This document shows positions 1 to 8,090 of a DNA stretch of 21,426 bases, one piece after another. Within the stretch, counting starts at the first letter, position 1. Every line of letters begins with the position of its first letter. Source of the DNA: Bacillota bacterium (GTDB lineage Bacteria; Bacillota; Bacilli; Bacillales_A; Planococcaceae). The position numbers were made by a program, and so were the translations under genes. Location of the stretch: positions 1-21,426 of the forward strand of contig JAEXYZ010000084.1 in assembly GCA_023405135.1 (NCBI GenBank). The letters run 5' to 3'. The notes below the pieces were generated by a model. It did not search any database and had not been told where the DNA came from. It saw nothing but the letters and a program-made list of their open reading frames with translations.

Positions 1-563
1 GACCTACTGGACCTACTGGGCCGACTGGACCGACTGGACCGACTGGACCTACTGGGCCGACTGGGCCTGCATTTGCTGAGGAAGGATTCTCTGCACAAGC
101 AGCAGCCTTAAGTGATGTAACAGGGCCTACACAAATTGGCGGTTGGACAGTTGCACCACCGTATTATCCAGGAGAAAACTTTGACCCAGCGACGGGAACT
201 TACACAATCCCTGAAACTGGAAGATATGCAATTTCAGCAACAATCAACTATACAACAACGGCTGCACTTACTGTAAGTTTAGGACCGGATGTTAATCCAG
301 CATTTGTTGTTCGTAGAATTAATACTGCGGAGGACTTAATCACTGGATTATTCCCTGTATTAAATGTAAACGTCGCATTAATACTCACACTAAGGGCAAT
401 TCTCGGAAATGGTACTGTTACTCTAACAGGAGAAGTAGCATTGAATGCAGGAGATCAAATTGGCTTATTCTATGAATCTGATGGTTTAACAATCGGAATA
501 GATATTGGTGGACCTGGTTCTGGAATTGTTTGGTCAGTACACCAAATTACAGATACAATTTAA
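1..563 (+). CDS. Collagen-like spore-surface (exosporium-type) glycoprotein, 3' part
   Basis: The frame is open from the window edge, with its first full codon at position 3, and ends at TAA 561-563; the start lies upstream of the window. The first 60 bases encode about seven Gly-Pro-Thr triplets, the end of a collagen-like triple-helical stalk. A globular C-terminal domain of roughly 165 residues follows, including TGRYAISATINYTT, an alternating hydrophobic beta-strand pattern and LNAGDQIGLFYESDG. This layout matches BclA-type proteins, whose stalk threonines carry O-linked sugars and whose C-terminal domain is a trimeric jelly roll. The role as a hair-like filament on the spore surface is inferred from the family. 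Downstream glycosyltransferase and pyruvyltransferase genes fit a role in modifying it. Collagen-like proteins also occur on vegetative cells and phage tails, so the spore location is likely, not proven. Confidence 0.85.
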   Translation, partial: PTGPTGPTGPTGPTGPTGPTGPAFAEEGFSAQAAALSDVTGPTQIGGWTVAPPYYPGENFDPATGTYTIPETGRYAISATINYTTTAALTVSLGPDVNPAFVVRRINTAEDLITGLFPVLNVNVALILTLRAILGNGTVTLTGEVALNAGDQIGLFYESDGLTIGIDIGGPGSGIVWSVHQITDTI

Positions 564-598
564 TTAAATAATTATAACAAGCTTTATAACACTCGCTG

Positions 599-632
599 AA
601 AGCTGGATGCATATAATGTATCCAGCTTTTTG
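599..632 (+). terminator. Rho-independent terminator of the collagen-like gene
   Basis: A perfect 10-bp stem (AAAGCTGGAT 599-608 with ATCCAGCTTT 620-629), extended by a G-T and a C-G pair around an AT-rich loop, runs into five T residues. It starts 36 bases after the stop codon and separates this gene from the next operon. Confidence 0.9.
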
Positions 633-1008
633 TTACTCTTAATAACATATAATTTGAGGTTCCTCAATTAATAAAAACATTGAATTATTCTATAAAATTT
701 AAAATCCAAATAGTTAAGTCATAAATTTCATATGAAACAAGCACGTAATCAACAACGCTTTAATAAATTATTAAAGGACCTATGTAGTCATTCACCTAAT
801 AATTCTAAAACTCATTTCATTCGATCCATTGTAATAGTCTGCACTAAACAGTACCTGGTGCATATCCTTATTGTTCATATGAAAAACTCTCTATCCATCT
901 TCGTAGCAATCAGTAACGATTATAAAAACTTAAATACACTTTAAACCTTGTCATGCTATTGGTCCAGACTTTGCCAAATGATAAATAAATCAATTTAGGA
1001 GGAATCAA
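633..1008. other. Intergenic stretch without a supportable gene
   Basis: An AT-rich stretch of about 375 bases between the terminator and the next gene. It has a small inverted repeat, TTGAGG-TT-CCTCAA, at 654-667. A 70-codon open frame at 732-944 has no ribosome binding site and no protein-like pattern. The promoter for the downstream operon must lie here, but I could not assign -35 and -10 boxes. AGGAGG at about 998-1003 belongs to the gene at 1009. Confidence 0.6.
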
Positions 1009-1383
1009 ATGTCTTTACCGAATATCCCTAATATCACACCCAAAATTTCATTGGAACGATGTGATACGATAAACTTACTACTTTCTTCCATTGCTTTAGA
1101 AGAAATCGGTCTTTCTCATATTTTGAATGCTGAAGGTGAAAAACTTCAATATTTTTTAAAAACATGCCCAGAAAACTACCATGATTATTTAAAAATCAAT
1201 AACAGCATAAATAATACACTACGTACCATTATTAAATCTCAACTATTGCTACAGCTTAAACTTGAAGATGTTGTAACACTTAATTTACTTTCGGGTTGTC
1301 ATAACTGTTCTGAACATCATGATCATCCAACTAAATGTAGTTCTTGCTTCGGAAAATTAGAAAAAGATAAAAAACACTTATAA
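1009..1383 (+). CDS. Small conserved protein with a Cys/His-rich tail, spore-surface associated (inferred)
   Basis: 124 aa starting at ATG with a strong upstream AGGAGG. The N-terminal part begins MSLPNIPNITPKISL and continues with NLLLSSIALEEIGLSHILNA and EGEKLQ. From memory, this LPNIPNITP / ALEEIGLSHI pattern recurs in small Bacillales proteins and at the N-terminus of some collagen-like proteins, which fits the gene next door. Residues 1-95 look helical and soluble, with no signal peptide or membrane segment. The tail has CxxC at 97-100, a His/Asp cluster (H103, H104, D105, H106) and CxxC at 110-113, a plausible metal site or disulfide cross-link. It is the first gene of a tight same-strand run with glycosyltransferase genes. 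The biochemical function is unknown and the spore-coat assignment is an inference. Confidence 0.8.
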   Translation: MSLPNIPNITPKISLERCDTINLLLSSIALEEIGLSHILNAEGEKLQYFLKTCPENYHDYLKINNSINNTLRTIIKSQLLLQLKLEDVVTLNLLSGCHNCSEHHDHPTKCSSCFGKLEKDKKHL

Positions 1384-1455
1384 CCTAGAGTAAAAATTTA
1401 ACGAGGCATTCTTGAAAATTTATAAAAAGATTATTAGTTGAAAGGGGGAGATTAA

Positions 1456-1941
1456 TTGCAGGAGAAATATACCTTTAAAAAAGAAACAGTTAAAGAAAGT
1501 GATATCAATTATATAAATTTTTTAGAGTCATTCGTACAATCAATTACTCATTATTTTGGTCAAAATTCTAATCAAAACGATTCTTTTACTGAAAATCAAA
1601 TGACCCATTCCTTGTTTTTAATTGAAAAAATACATTTCTATCTTTTTTCTCGATATAAACTTTATAAGCAAATCGTTTCGTTTCCTGAAGAATTCCACCC
1701 ATTTCATCATACTAAAACGGATACACTTTTTCAGTTATTAAAAGGTTTAGATAGATTGATGCATAAGTATCCTTTTTTAGATGAAGAAAATCAAATTCAA
1801 TGCCAAAACAACTTGTCTCAAATTTTAAACTACTATTCTCATAATACAAACTCAATTAAAATTAAAATTACATCTCCACTTCCAAAGCCTTGGAAGCCAA
1901 GAGAACAATCAAACATTTTGAATAAGGAAGTGAAAGTCTAA
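1456..1941 (+). CDS. Unrecognised 161-aa protein preceding the glycosyltransferase
   Basis: The frame starts at TTG 1456, supported by AAAGGGGGAG five bases upstream, and its stop codon directly abuts the ATG of the next gene, suggesting translational coupling. I do not recognise the family. The protein is rich in Asn, Gln, Phe and Tyr, looks mostly helical (NYINFLESFVQSITHYF; FLIEKIHFYLFSRYKLYKQI), contains an HPFHH run, and ends in a Pro/Lys stretch, PLPKPWKPR. There is no signal peptide, no clear membrane segment and no Cys pair. Its position between the Cys/His-rich protein and two sugar-modifying enzymes suggests an accessory or adaptor role in surface glycosylation. That is guilt by association only. 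Confidence 0.75.
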   Translation: MQEKYTFKKETVKESDINYINFLESFVQSITHYFGQNSNQNDSFTENQMTHSLFLIEKIHFYLFSRYKLYKQIVSFPEEFHPFHHTKTDTLFQLLKGLDRLMHKYPFLDEENQIQCQNNLSQILNYYSHNTNSIKIKITSPLPKPWKPREQSNILNKEVKV

Positions 1942-2976
1942 ATGACAGCTCCGACAATTTCATTATGTATGATTGTAAAAAATGAAGAGCAATTTATAGA
2001 GCAATGCTTAAAAAGCGTCAATGACTTTGTTCAAGAGATTATTATCGTTGATACAGGCTCAACGGACGAAACAATTAATATTTGCGAAAAATACAAGGCT
2101 TCCATCTATTCATTTAAATGGACGAATAATTTTGCAGATGCAAGAAATTTTGGTTTATCGAAAGCAAGCGGTGATTGGATTTTATGGCTTGATGCAGACG
2201 AAGAATTAGAAGCTGGCAATGAACAAATGATAATAGAAAGCATTAGTAAGACAAATGCTGCTATGCTGTTAATGCCAATTATCAATTATTATGGAGAGAC
2301 ATTTCCAGTTAAGAAGCAACAAGCCTATTTGTATTATCAACCACGTTTGTTTCGAAATCATATAGGGGTTAAATTTTACAATCAAATCCATGAAACCCCA
2401 ATGCTTTCTAATAAAAACGAGGTCACAGAGTCAATTGAAAGCCTAAAAGCTCCAATCCATCATTACGGATATATAGAAGAAATTACAAAACAAAAAAATA
2501 AGTCTCAGCGCAATCTCCAAACCCTTCTCATAGAATACGAACAACCTAACCACAGTCCTTGGATTGAATATCATTTAGCAAGTGAATATTACCGAAAAAA
2601 GGAGTACAATACTGCTTTTCTTTATATAAATGAAGCGATTTTAGGTTTTCTTTACCAAGGTTTAAAACCACCAGCATTACTTTATCGTTTAAAATATGGG
2701 ATGTTAATTGAAATGAATAGTTTTGACGGGGCTTGGCCTGCTATTGAAAAAGCAATTCTCCTTTATCCTGATTATGTCGATCTTCATTTTATGAAAGGTC
2801 TTATCCTATATCAAAAGGAACAGTACTCTGATGCACTAGCTTCCTTTGAAAAATGTCTTGAATTAGGTGAAGGTCATACAGAATACCTTATTCTTCGGGG
2901 TTCAGGGAGCTTTAAAGCTACAGAATATAAGCATTTATGTTTAAAAAAAATCAATTCAACAAAGAAGAACAACTAG
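1942..2976 (+). CDS. GT2 glycosyltransferase with C-terminal TPR region
   Basis: 344 aa. The N-terminal GT-A domain (about 1-210) carries the GT2 signature: ISLCMIVKNEE, the nucleotide-binding segment EIIIVDTGSTD, ARNFG, and the metal-binding DxD motif as LDADEE (D84-A-D86). The C-terminal part (about 215-330) has tetratricopeptide-like helices, such as ALASFEKCLELGE. This architecture occurs in SunS-like and other peptide or protein glycosyltransferases of Firmicutes, where the TPR part can bind the acceptor. It probably transfers a sugar from a nucleotide donor to a protein or glycan in the cytoplasm or forespore/mother cell. The linked collagen-like protein is a candidate acceptor. The start ATG abuts the preceding stop, with AAGGAAG inside the upstream gene as ribosome binding site. 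All motifs are intact. The donor and acceptor are unknown. Confidence 0.9.
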   Translation: MTAPTISLCMIVKNEEQFIEQCLKSVNDFVQEIIIVDTGSTDETINICEKYKASIYSFKWTNNFADARNFGLSKASGDWILWLDADEELEAGNEQMIIESISKTNAAMLLMPIINYYGETFPVKKQQAYLYYQPRLFRNHIGVKFYNQIHETPMLSNKNEVTESIESLKAPIHHYGYIEEITKQKNKSQRNLQTLLIEYEQPNHSPWIEYHLASEYYRKKEYNTAFLYINEAILGFLYQGLKPPALLYRLKYGMLIEMNSFDGAWPAIEKAILLYPDYVDLHFMKGLILYQKEQYSDALASFEKCLELGEGHTEYLILRGSGSFKATEYKHLCLKKINSTKKNN

Positions 2977-3000
2977 TTTCTTTATTAAGGAAGTGACTGT

Positions 3001-4107
3001 TTGAAAAAGGTTCTTTATATTGGATGGATTGGCTATAAAAATTTAGGCGATGAATTAATGGCCGATATATTCAAGCAACAGTTTTCTATATTAGGAGAAT
3101 CGTACAAGCTTGATTTTGTTAATATTGAACACAAATATTTAAAAAATGTCTCCCCTAATCAGTATGACCTCATTGTTTTAGGTGGCGGTTCCATACTAAG
3201 TGGAAATGGAAACTTAATCCATCCATATATCATTGAGTATTTGTATAATTGCTTAACAATAAATAAAAAAATAATGATTTGGGGATCTGGTATAGACTGG
3301 GCTCCAAAAGATTATATTGAACGATTAGAAAATAATGTGGAAATTCCAATATTAATTTCAAATAATTTTAGCGCTAAAATTAAACAGGTCTTTATGGAAA
3401 GTGTTTGGTCTGGTGTTAGAGGTCCGTTAACATTAAAAGTGTTAGAACAGTATGGGGTTAGAAAGGATGCTCATATAAGCGGAGATCCTGGATTTTTACT
3501 AAAACCTCAGGTAATTTCTAAAAATGAACAAATAAATAAATTACAATCTACTCTTCAACATAATGAAAAAATTATAGGTGTGAATTGGGGAACAAGCTTT
3601 AATAATATTTATGGGGAAGATGAAATCACTGTAGAAGATCAATTAGCAGTCAGCTTGAACCAGTTCATTGAAAATGGGTACTTTATTTATTTATTTTCTG
3701 TTTGGAGACAGGATTTCCCATCTATAGAACGTCTTTACTCAAAGCTTGATAATAAGTCTCAAGTGATTTTGGACCGAAATCTCTACAATGAGTATGAGTT
3801 GATGGACATCTTACAAAATTGCACCTTTACTATTAATTTTAAATTACATGCTAATTTTATTTCATTAGCAGCAAATGTTCCTTTTATTGCTTTTGGTTAT
3901 CGCTTTAAAGTATTTGATTTTGTTAAGTCAATTAATCATGAAAAATACTTGGTCTCAACTGATGAACAAAATATAAGTGAACAAATTTCACAGTTGGAAT
4001 CAGACATTATTAATAATAGAAGTACTATCCTTTCAAATTTGAACGTACATCAAACTAATTTTCGAAAGAAGATTATTGAACCTTTTAACAATGGGTTGTA
4101 TATATAA
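3001..4107 (+). CDS. Polysaccharide pyruvyl transferase family protein (CsaB/WcaK-like)
   Basis: 368 aa from a TTG start with AAGGAAG a few bases upstream. The start is right because the sequence begins directly with the family N-terminus, KKVLYIGWIGYKNLGDELM. Other signatures are LIVLGGGSILSG, SGVRGPLTLKVLEQYGV and DPGFLL, and near the C-terminus FKLHANFISLAANVPFIAFGYR, the conserved His-containing loop of the fold. Members move pyruvate from phosphoenolpyruvate onto hydroxyls of a sugar as a ketal, giving it negative charge (CsaB on secondary wall polymers, EpsO/YvfF in exopolysaccharide, spore-coat homologues). It follows the GT2 gene after a 24-base gap, so it likely modifies the same glycan. 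The precise substrate cannot be read from sequence. Confidence 0.88.
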   Translation: MKKVLYIGWIGYKNLGDELMADIFKQQFSILGESYKLDFVNIEHKYLKNVSPNQYDLIVLGGGSILSGNGNLIHPYIIEYLYNCLTINKKIMIWGSGIDWAPKDYIERLENNVEIPILISNNFSAKIKQVFMESVWSGVRGPLTLKVLEQYGVRKDAHISGDPGFLLKPQVISKNEQINKLQSTLQHNEKIIGVNWGTSFNNIYGEDEITVEDQLAVSLNQFIENGYFIYLFSVWRQDFPSIERLYSKLDNKSQVILDRNLYNEYELMDILQNCTFTINFKLHANFISLAANVPFIAFGYRFKVFDFVKSINHEKYLVSTDEQNISEQISQLESDIINNRSTILSNLNVHQTNFRKKIIEPFNNGLYI

Positions 4108-4146
4108 AAAAATAAATAAAATAACTAGACGGGATTCTCCATTTTA

Positions 4147-4195
4147 GACTGTAGGCAAAATCAATAAACGCTGATTTTGTTTACAGTCTTTTTTA
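4147..4195 (+). terminator. Rho-independent terminator after the pyruvyl transferase gene
   Basis: A 17-bp stem with two G-T pairs (GACTGTAGGCAAAATCA at 4147-4163 with TGATTTTGTTTACAGTC at 4172-4188), a short loop and six T residues. It ends the + strand operon that starts at 1009. Confidence 0.9.
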
Positions 4196-4289
4196 TAATT
4201 AAGTAAGATTTACTCTACTAGTTTTGATAGCAATAAATATGAAAATTTACTGGAGAAGCAACAAAATATCACTAAAATTACTATTTATG

Positions 4290-4325
4290 AAAAAAAGTGT
4301 CCAGATAATACTGGACACTTTTTTT
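4290..4325. terminator. Symmetric (bidirectional) terminator between convergent genes
   Basis: Seven A, GTGTCCAG, loop ATAATA, CTGGACAC, seven T: a perfect 15-bp stem with A/T runs on both sides. It works on either strand. It lies four bases past the stop codon of the - strand glycosyltransferase and backs up the + strand terminator. Confidence 0.92.
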
Positions 4326-4328
4326 CAA

Positions 4329-5417
4329 TTATTTATTTGCAAAATAACTATTAAAGAATTCTTCATTTTTTAGGACTGCAGGATCATGTGGTCGATATGC
4401 TTTTGCCTTGTTATTATATTTAACAGCAAGTTCCTTTTCACCAATATTCCAATAACAAACACATAACTGTAAATACGGATACCAAGTTGAATAGCTTTCC
4501 TGTCTAAATCCCATAATATTTTCTGTTGAAACATTAGTTGCTAAATGATACCAAATAATGGCCTTCTCATAAAGTTTTTGCTCTTTATATAAGTCGCCCA
4601 TACGACAAGAAACTTCTGGTCTTGGTACATCGTATACAAGTGATTTTAAAAGTGCATCAATTTCTTTTTCTGCATCACCTAAACTTCGATAACATGCAGC
4701 TAAATTAATACAAGCTCGAATCTTATCCTCTACCCATCCTTTGTCCTCTGACAAAAATTTATTATAAAATTGAATTGCTTTTTCATATTGTCCATGATCC
4801 TTTAATTCATTACTATAATAAAATAAATCTCTTGGGGTAAATGTTTCCCCCTTCTCTAATCGTTTCTCATAAATTTTTAAATTCCGATCACTTTGTGGTC
4901 GATTGATTGATTTATCTTTTTTTCGGTGTGTAATGGCAACATCTGATGAAATTATATTTCCACCCACTTGCAAATATTCGTGAACTGCTCCATACCATTG
5001 AAAATTGCGCGCTCTTTTTACAAGTCGATTTCTTCTAAAACTAAATGTTGGATTATCATATTCATCAAAAGCTATATGATAAAGCATGGAAACTGCATCC
5101 ACTTTATTTGCAAGAGAATCCTTTAATTGTTGAAACTTTACCTGATCCTCTTCTAGCAAAACATCATCTGCATCCATCCAAAAAATGTAATCCATCGTTG
5201 CTTTACTAAAGGCAAAATTTCTTGCTTTAGAAAAATCATCAACCCATTCAAAATCAAAAATCTTTTCTGTAAATTGACTTGCAATTTCCTTCGTTTTGTC
5301 TGTTGAGCCAGTATCGACAATTATAATTTCATCCACAAGATCGTTTACACTATTTAAGCATTGATGTAAAACTTCTTCCTCATTTTTCACTATCATACAT
5401 AAACTAATTTTAACCAT
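4329..5417 (-). CDS. GT2 glycosyltransferase with TPR repeats (paralogue of the gene at 1942)
   Basis: 362 aa if started at the ATG at 5417, directly before VKISLCMIVKNEE and after a GGTGGTG-type ribosome binding site. A longer frame to 5498 adds 27 residues unlike the family and is less likely. The GT-A domain has IIIVDTGSTD, KARNFAFSKA and the metal motif MDADD (D82-A-D84). TPR-like helices fill residues 200-345 (YEKAIQFYNKFLSEDKGW; YEKAIIWYHLA). It aligns motif for motif with the + strand GT2 and so is a divergent paralogue. Proteins of this architecture are common in spore-formers and their acceptors are mostly undefined. It is separately transcribed and ends at the symmetric terminator. 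A role in spore or cell-surface glycosylation is inferred. Confidence 0.88.
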   Translation of the reverse strand: MVKISLCMIVKNEEEVLHQCLNSVNDLVDEIIIVDTGSTDKTKEIASQFTEKIFDFEWVDDFSKARNFAFSKATMDYIFWMDADDVLLEEDQVKFQQLKDSLANKVDAVSMLYHIAFDEYDNPTFSFRRNRLVKRARNFQWYGAVHEYLQVGGNIISSDVAITHRKKDKSINRPQSDRNLKIYEKRLEKGETFTPRDLFYYSNELKDHGQYEKAIQFYNKFLSEDKGWVEDKIRACINLAACYRSLGDAEKEIDALLKSLVYDVPRPEVSCRMGDLYKEQKLYEKAIIWYHLATNVSTENIMGFRQESYSTWYPYLQLCVCYWNIGEKELAVKYNNKAKAYRPHDPAVLKNEEFFNSYFANK

Positions 5418-5453
5418 TCGTTCACCACCAAATATATTCGTTTTCATATTCAT

Positions 5454-5462
5454 TACTATATG
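5454..5462 (-). promoter_or_regulatory. Possible mother-cell sigma factor -10 element
   Basis: The - strand reads CATATAGTA, matching the sigma-K/sigma-E style -10 pattern CATAnnnTA, 36 bases before the proposed ATG at 5417. No convincing -35 element is at the right distance. AT-rich DNA gives such matches by chance, so this is a weak hint only. Confidence 0.2.
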
Positions 5463-5519
5463 AATAGAAAATTTGAGTGAACATGATGAATGCACCAATT
5501 TTTAACAAAATATTAAAAA

Positions 5520-7070
5520 CTAAACCGTAAATCGCTTAATTGCACTTGTTAATGAACGAATATTTTTCGTAATTTTTTGAATTTCCTCGTGCATTTCACG
5601 TGTTGCTTCCAGCTGATCATTTGTTGATTTTGACACTTGCTCTATTCTGGATGCATTTTGCTTTGATACTTCGCTTAATTGTAATGAATTTTGAGCAACT
5701 TCTTTTGTGCTTTCTGTGATTGAGCTTATTGTTGAAGAAACCTCGCCAATATGCGGTCCGATTTCATTTACAGATGATACGATTTGTTGGAATTTTGCAG
5801 CTGTTTGATTCGTAGTATCAAGACCTGTTTGGACAGATTCAATAGCAACTCCCATGAAACGTACTGACTCTTTTGTGTCGCTTTGAATTTGCTTGACTAT
5901 ATTCTCGATTACCCGAGTTGATCGAACTGATTGTTCTGAAAGTTTACGAACCTCGTCAGCAACTACGCTAAAGCCTTTTCCATATTCCCCGGCTCTTGCT
6001 GCTTCAATAGCTGCATTTAATGCTAGTAGATTCGTTTGTTCTCCGATTTCATTAATCATTTGAACCACTTTTTCAATTTCTTTTGAATGCGCAACTAACA
6101 CCTGCATCATATCGTTCGTTTGCTTTACGGCTTGTTCAATTTCATTCATTTGTCCAATATTTAAGTTGACAAATTGAACCCCTTCATTTGCTTCATATAC
6201 GGTATGTTGAATCGTTTTCTCTATATACTCAATACCTTCTGCGATAACTTCTATACCCTCAGCAATCCCTTGAAGTGCATTTGTATTAACTTTTAATTGA
6301 TCTGTTGATCGAATGGTAGCTTTTGTTAAATCGGTAGCATCATGTGAAATATGGATTGATGCCTCTGTTGTTTTTTCTGATGCACGTTGCAATTGGTCAT
6401 TTGCTTCATCTACTGAAGCAGCACTTTCTTGTACAACCCTTAATAGTTCCTTCACTTCCGTTGCCATTTGATTGTAGCTTAGCATGACCTCGCCTAGCTC
6501 ATCCTTGGAATCATATGTAGCGGTTTTTGTAAAATCACCTTGTTCAGCCTCTTTAAGCAATTTTTTTAGCTGTCTTGTCGGTATATTTACGGCTCTTGTA
6601 GCCCGTATACTGAAATAAATAATAATTAGAATAATCACAACTGACACACTAGCCAATAATTTGTATCCAAATGAAATATCCTTTTGATAAGATGCCATTT
6701 GACTTTCTGCCCTATCAATTACATATTGCTTCATTTCTTGTACTGTAGTGATTATTTTATTATGATCTTCACTTTCCAAACTACTATTTAAATCTTTTAT
6801 GTAAAATTCCATTTTAGAATCAAACTTATAATTTTCTAGTAAATTTTGAATCTCGTTCAATCTATTGGAATCTCCGGTAAGAAAAGCAACTTCAATATCT
6901 GAGATTGTGTTAACGGCTAGAAGCTTCTCTCCATACATAATTTCTGTATTATTTTCCATTTTCCTTAAATAATCAATACTAAAAATTGCAAAAATACTGT
7001 TCGAAATAATACAAACAATCATTAAAACTAGTAATCGGTCTTTTACCTTAATATAGCGTCTTAAACGCAA
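5520..7070 (-). CDS. Methyl-accepting chemotaxis protein
   Basis: 516 aa. Order: short cytoplasmic basic N-terminus (RLRRYIKVKDR), TM1 about 12-34, an extracytoplasmic helical sensor of roughly 100 residues (four-helix-bundle type by length and composition), TM2 about 133-155, a HAMP domain (about 156-210), then a long coiled-coil signalling domain. The conserved CheA/CheW-contact tip is intact at about 341-366 (EIGEQTNLLALNAAIEAARA). It senses an unknown ligand and controls CheA to bias flagellar rotation. The start is TTG at 7070, with GAGGGG about 10 bases upstream. It stands alone, with its own promoter-like site and with the korB terminator upstream. The sensor domain gives no ligand clue. 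Confidence 0.95.
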   Translation of the reverse strand: MRLRRYIKVKDRLLVLMIVCIISNSIFAIFSIDYLRKMENNTEIMYGEKLLAVNTISDIEVAFLTGDSNRLNEIQNLLENYKFDSKMEFYIKDLNSSLESEDHNKIITTVQEMKQYVIDRAESQMASYQKDISFGYKLLASVSVVIILIIIYFSIRATRAVNIPTRQLKKLLKEAEQGDFTKTATYDSKDELGEVMLSYNQMATEVKELLRVVQESAASVDEANDQLQRASEKTTEASIHISHDATDLTKATIRSTDQLKVNTNALQGIAEGIEVIAEGIEYIEKTIQHTVYEANEGVQFVNLNIGQMNEIEQAVKQTNDMMQVLVAHSKEIEKVVQMINEIGEQTNLLALNAAIEAARAGEYGKGFSVVADEVRKLSEQSVRSTRVIENIVKQIQSDTKESVRFMGVAIESVQTGLDTTNQTAAKFQQIVSSVNEIGPHIGEVSSTISSITESTKEVAQNSLQLSEVSKQNASRIEQVSKSTNDQLEATREMHEEIQKITKNIRSLTSAIKRFTV

Positions 7071-7116
7071 TCCAAACGACCCCTCTACTTTATTTCTAGT
7101 AAGAGCATAGTTTAGT

Positions 7117-7146
7117 TTTATAAAGCAACTGTAAGATATATGTAAA
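7117..7146 (-). promoter_or_regulatory. Candidate sigma-A promoter for the chemotaxis receptor
   Basis: On the - strand, TTTACA (7141-7146) and TATAAA (7117-7122) are separated by 18 bases, each one mismatch from the sigma-A consensus. The -10 lies about 46 bases before the TTG start. It is a plausible but unproven promoter. Confidence 0.4.
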
Positions 7147-7187
7147 TAGTTTGTAAAAATTTCATATTCAAGGTATTTCCCCCAAGT

Positions 7188-7212
7188 AAAAGAGCTCCTT
7201 TAAAAGGAGCCC
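7188..7212 (-). terminator. Rho-independent terminator of the korAB operon
   Basis: On the - strand a 9-bp stem (GGGCTCCTT with AAGGAGCTC, one G-T pair) and a three-base loop are followed by a short T run. It lies 11 bases past the korB stop. Confidence 0.75.
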
Positions 7213-7223
7213 TTGCGAAGCAA

Positions 7224-8089
<866 letters not shown>

Positions 8090-8090
<1 letters not shown>

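Noticed and set aside
732..944. 70-codon open frame on the + strand
   Set aside because: It has no ribosome binding site, no family resemblance and a composition like translated AT-rich DNA, so I treated it as intergenic.
5418..5498. N-terminal extension of the - strand GT2-TPR protein
   Set aside because: The added residues precede the conserved ISLCMIVKNEE start without any family similarity, and an adequate ribosome binding site precedes the inner ATG.
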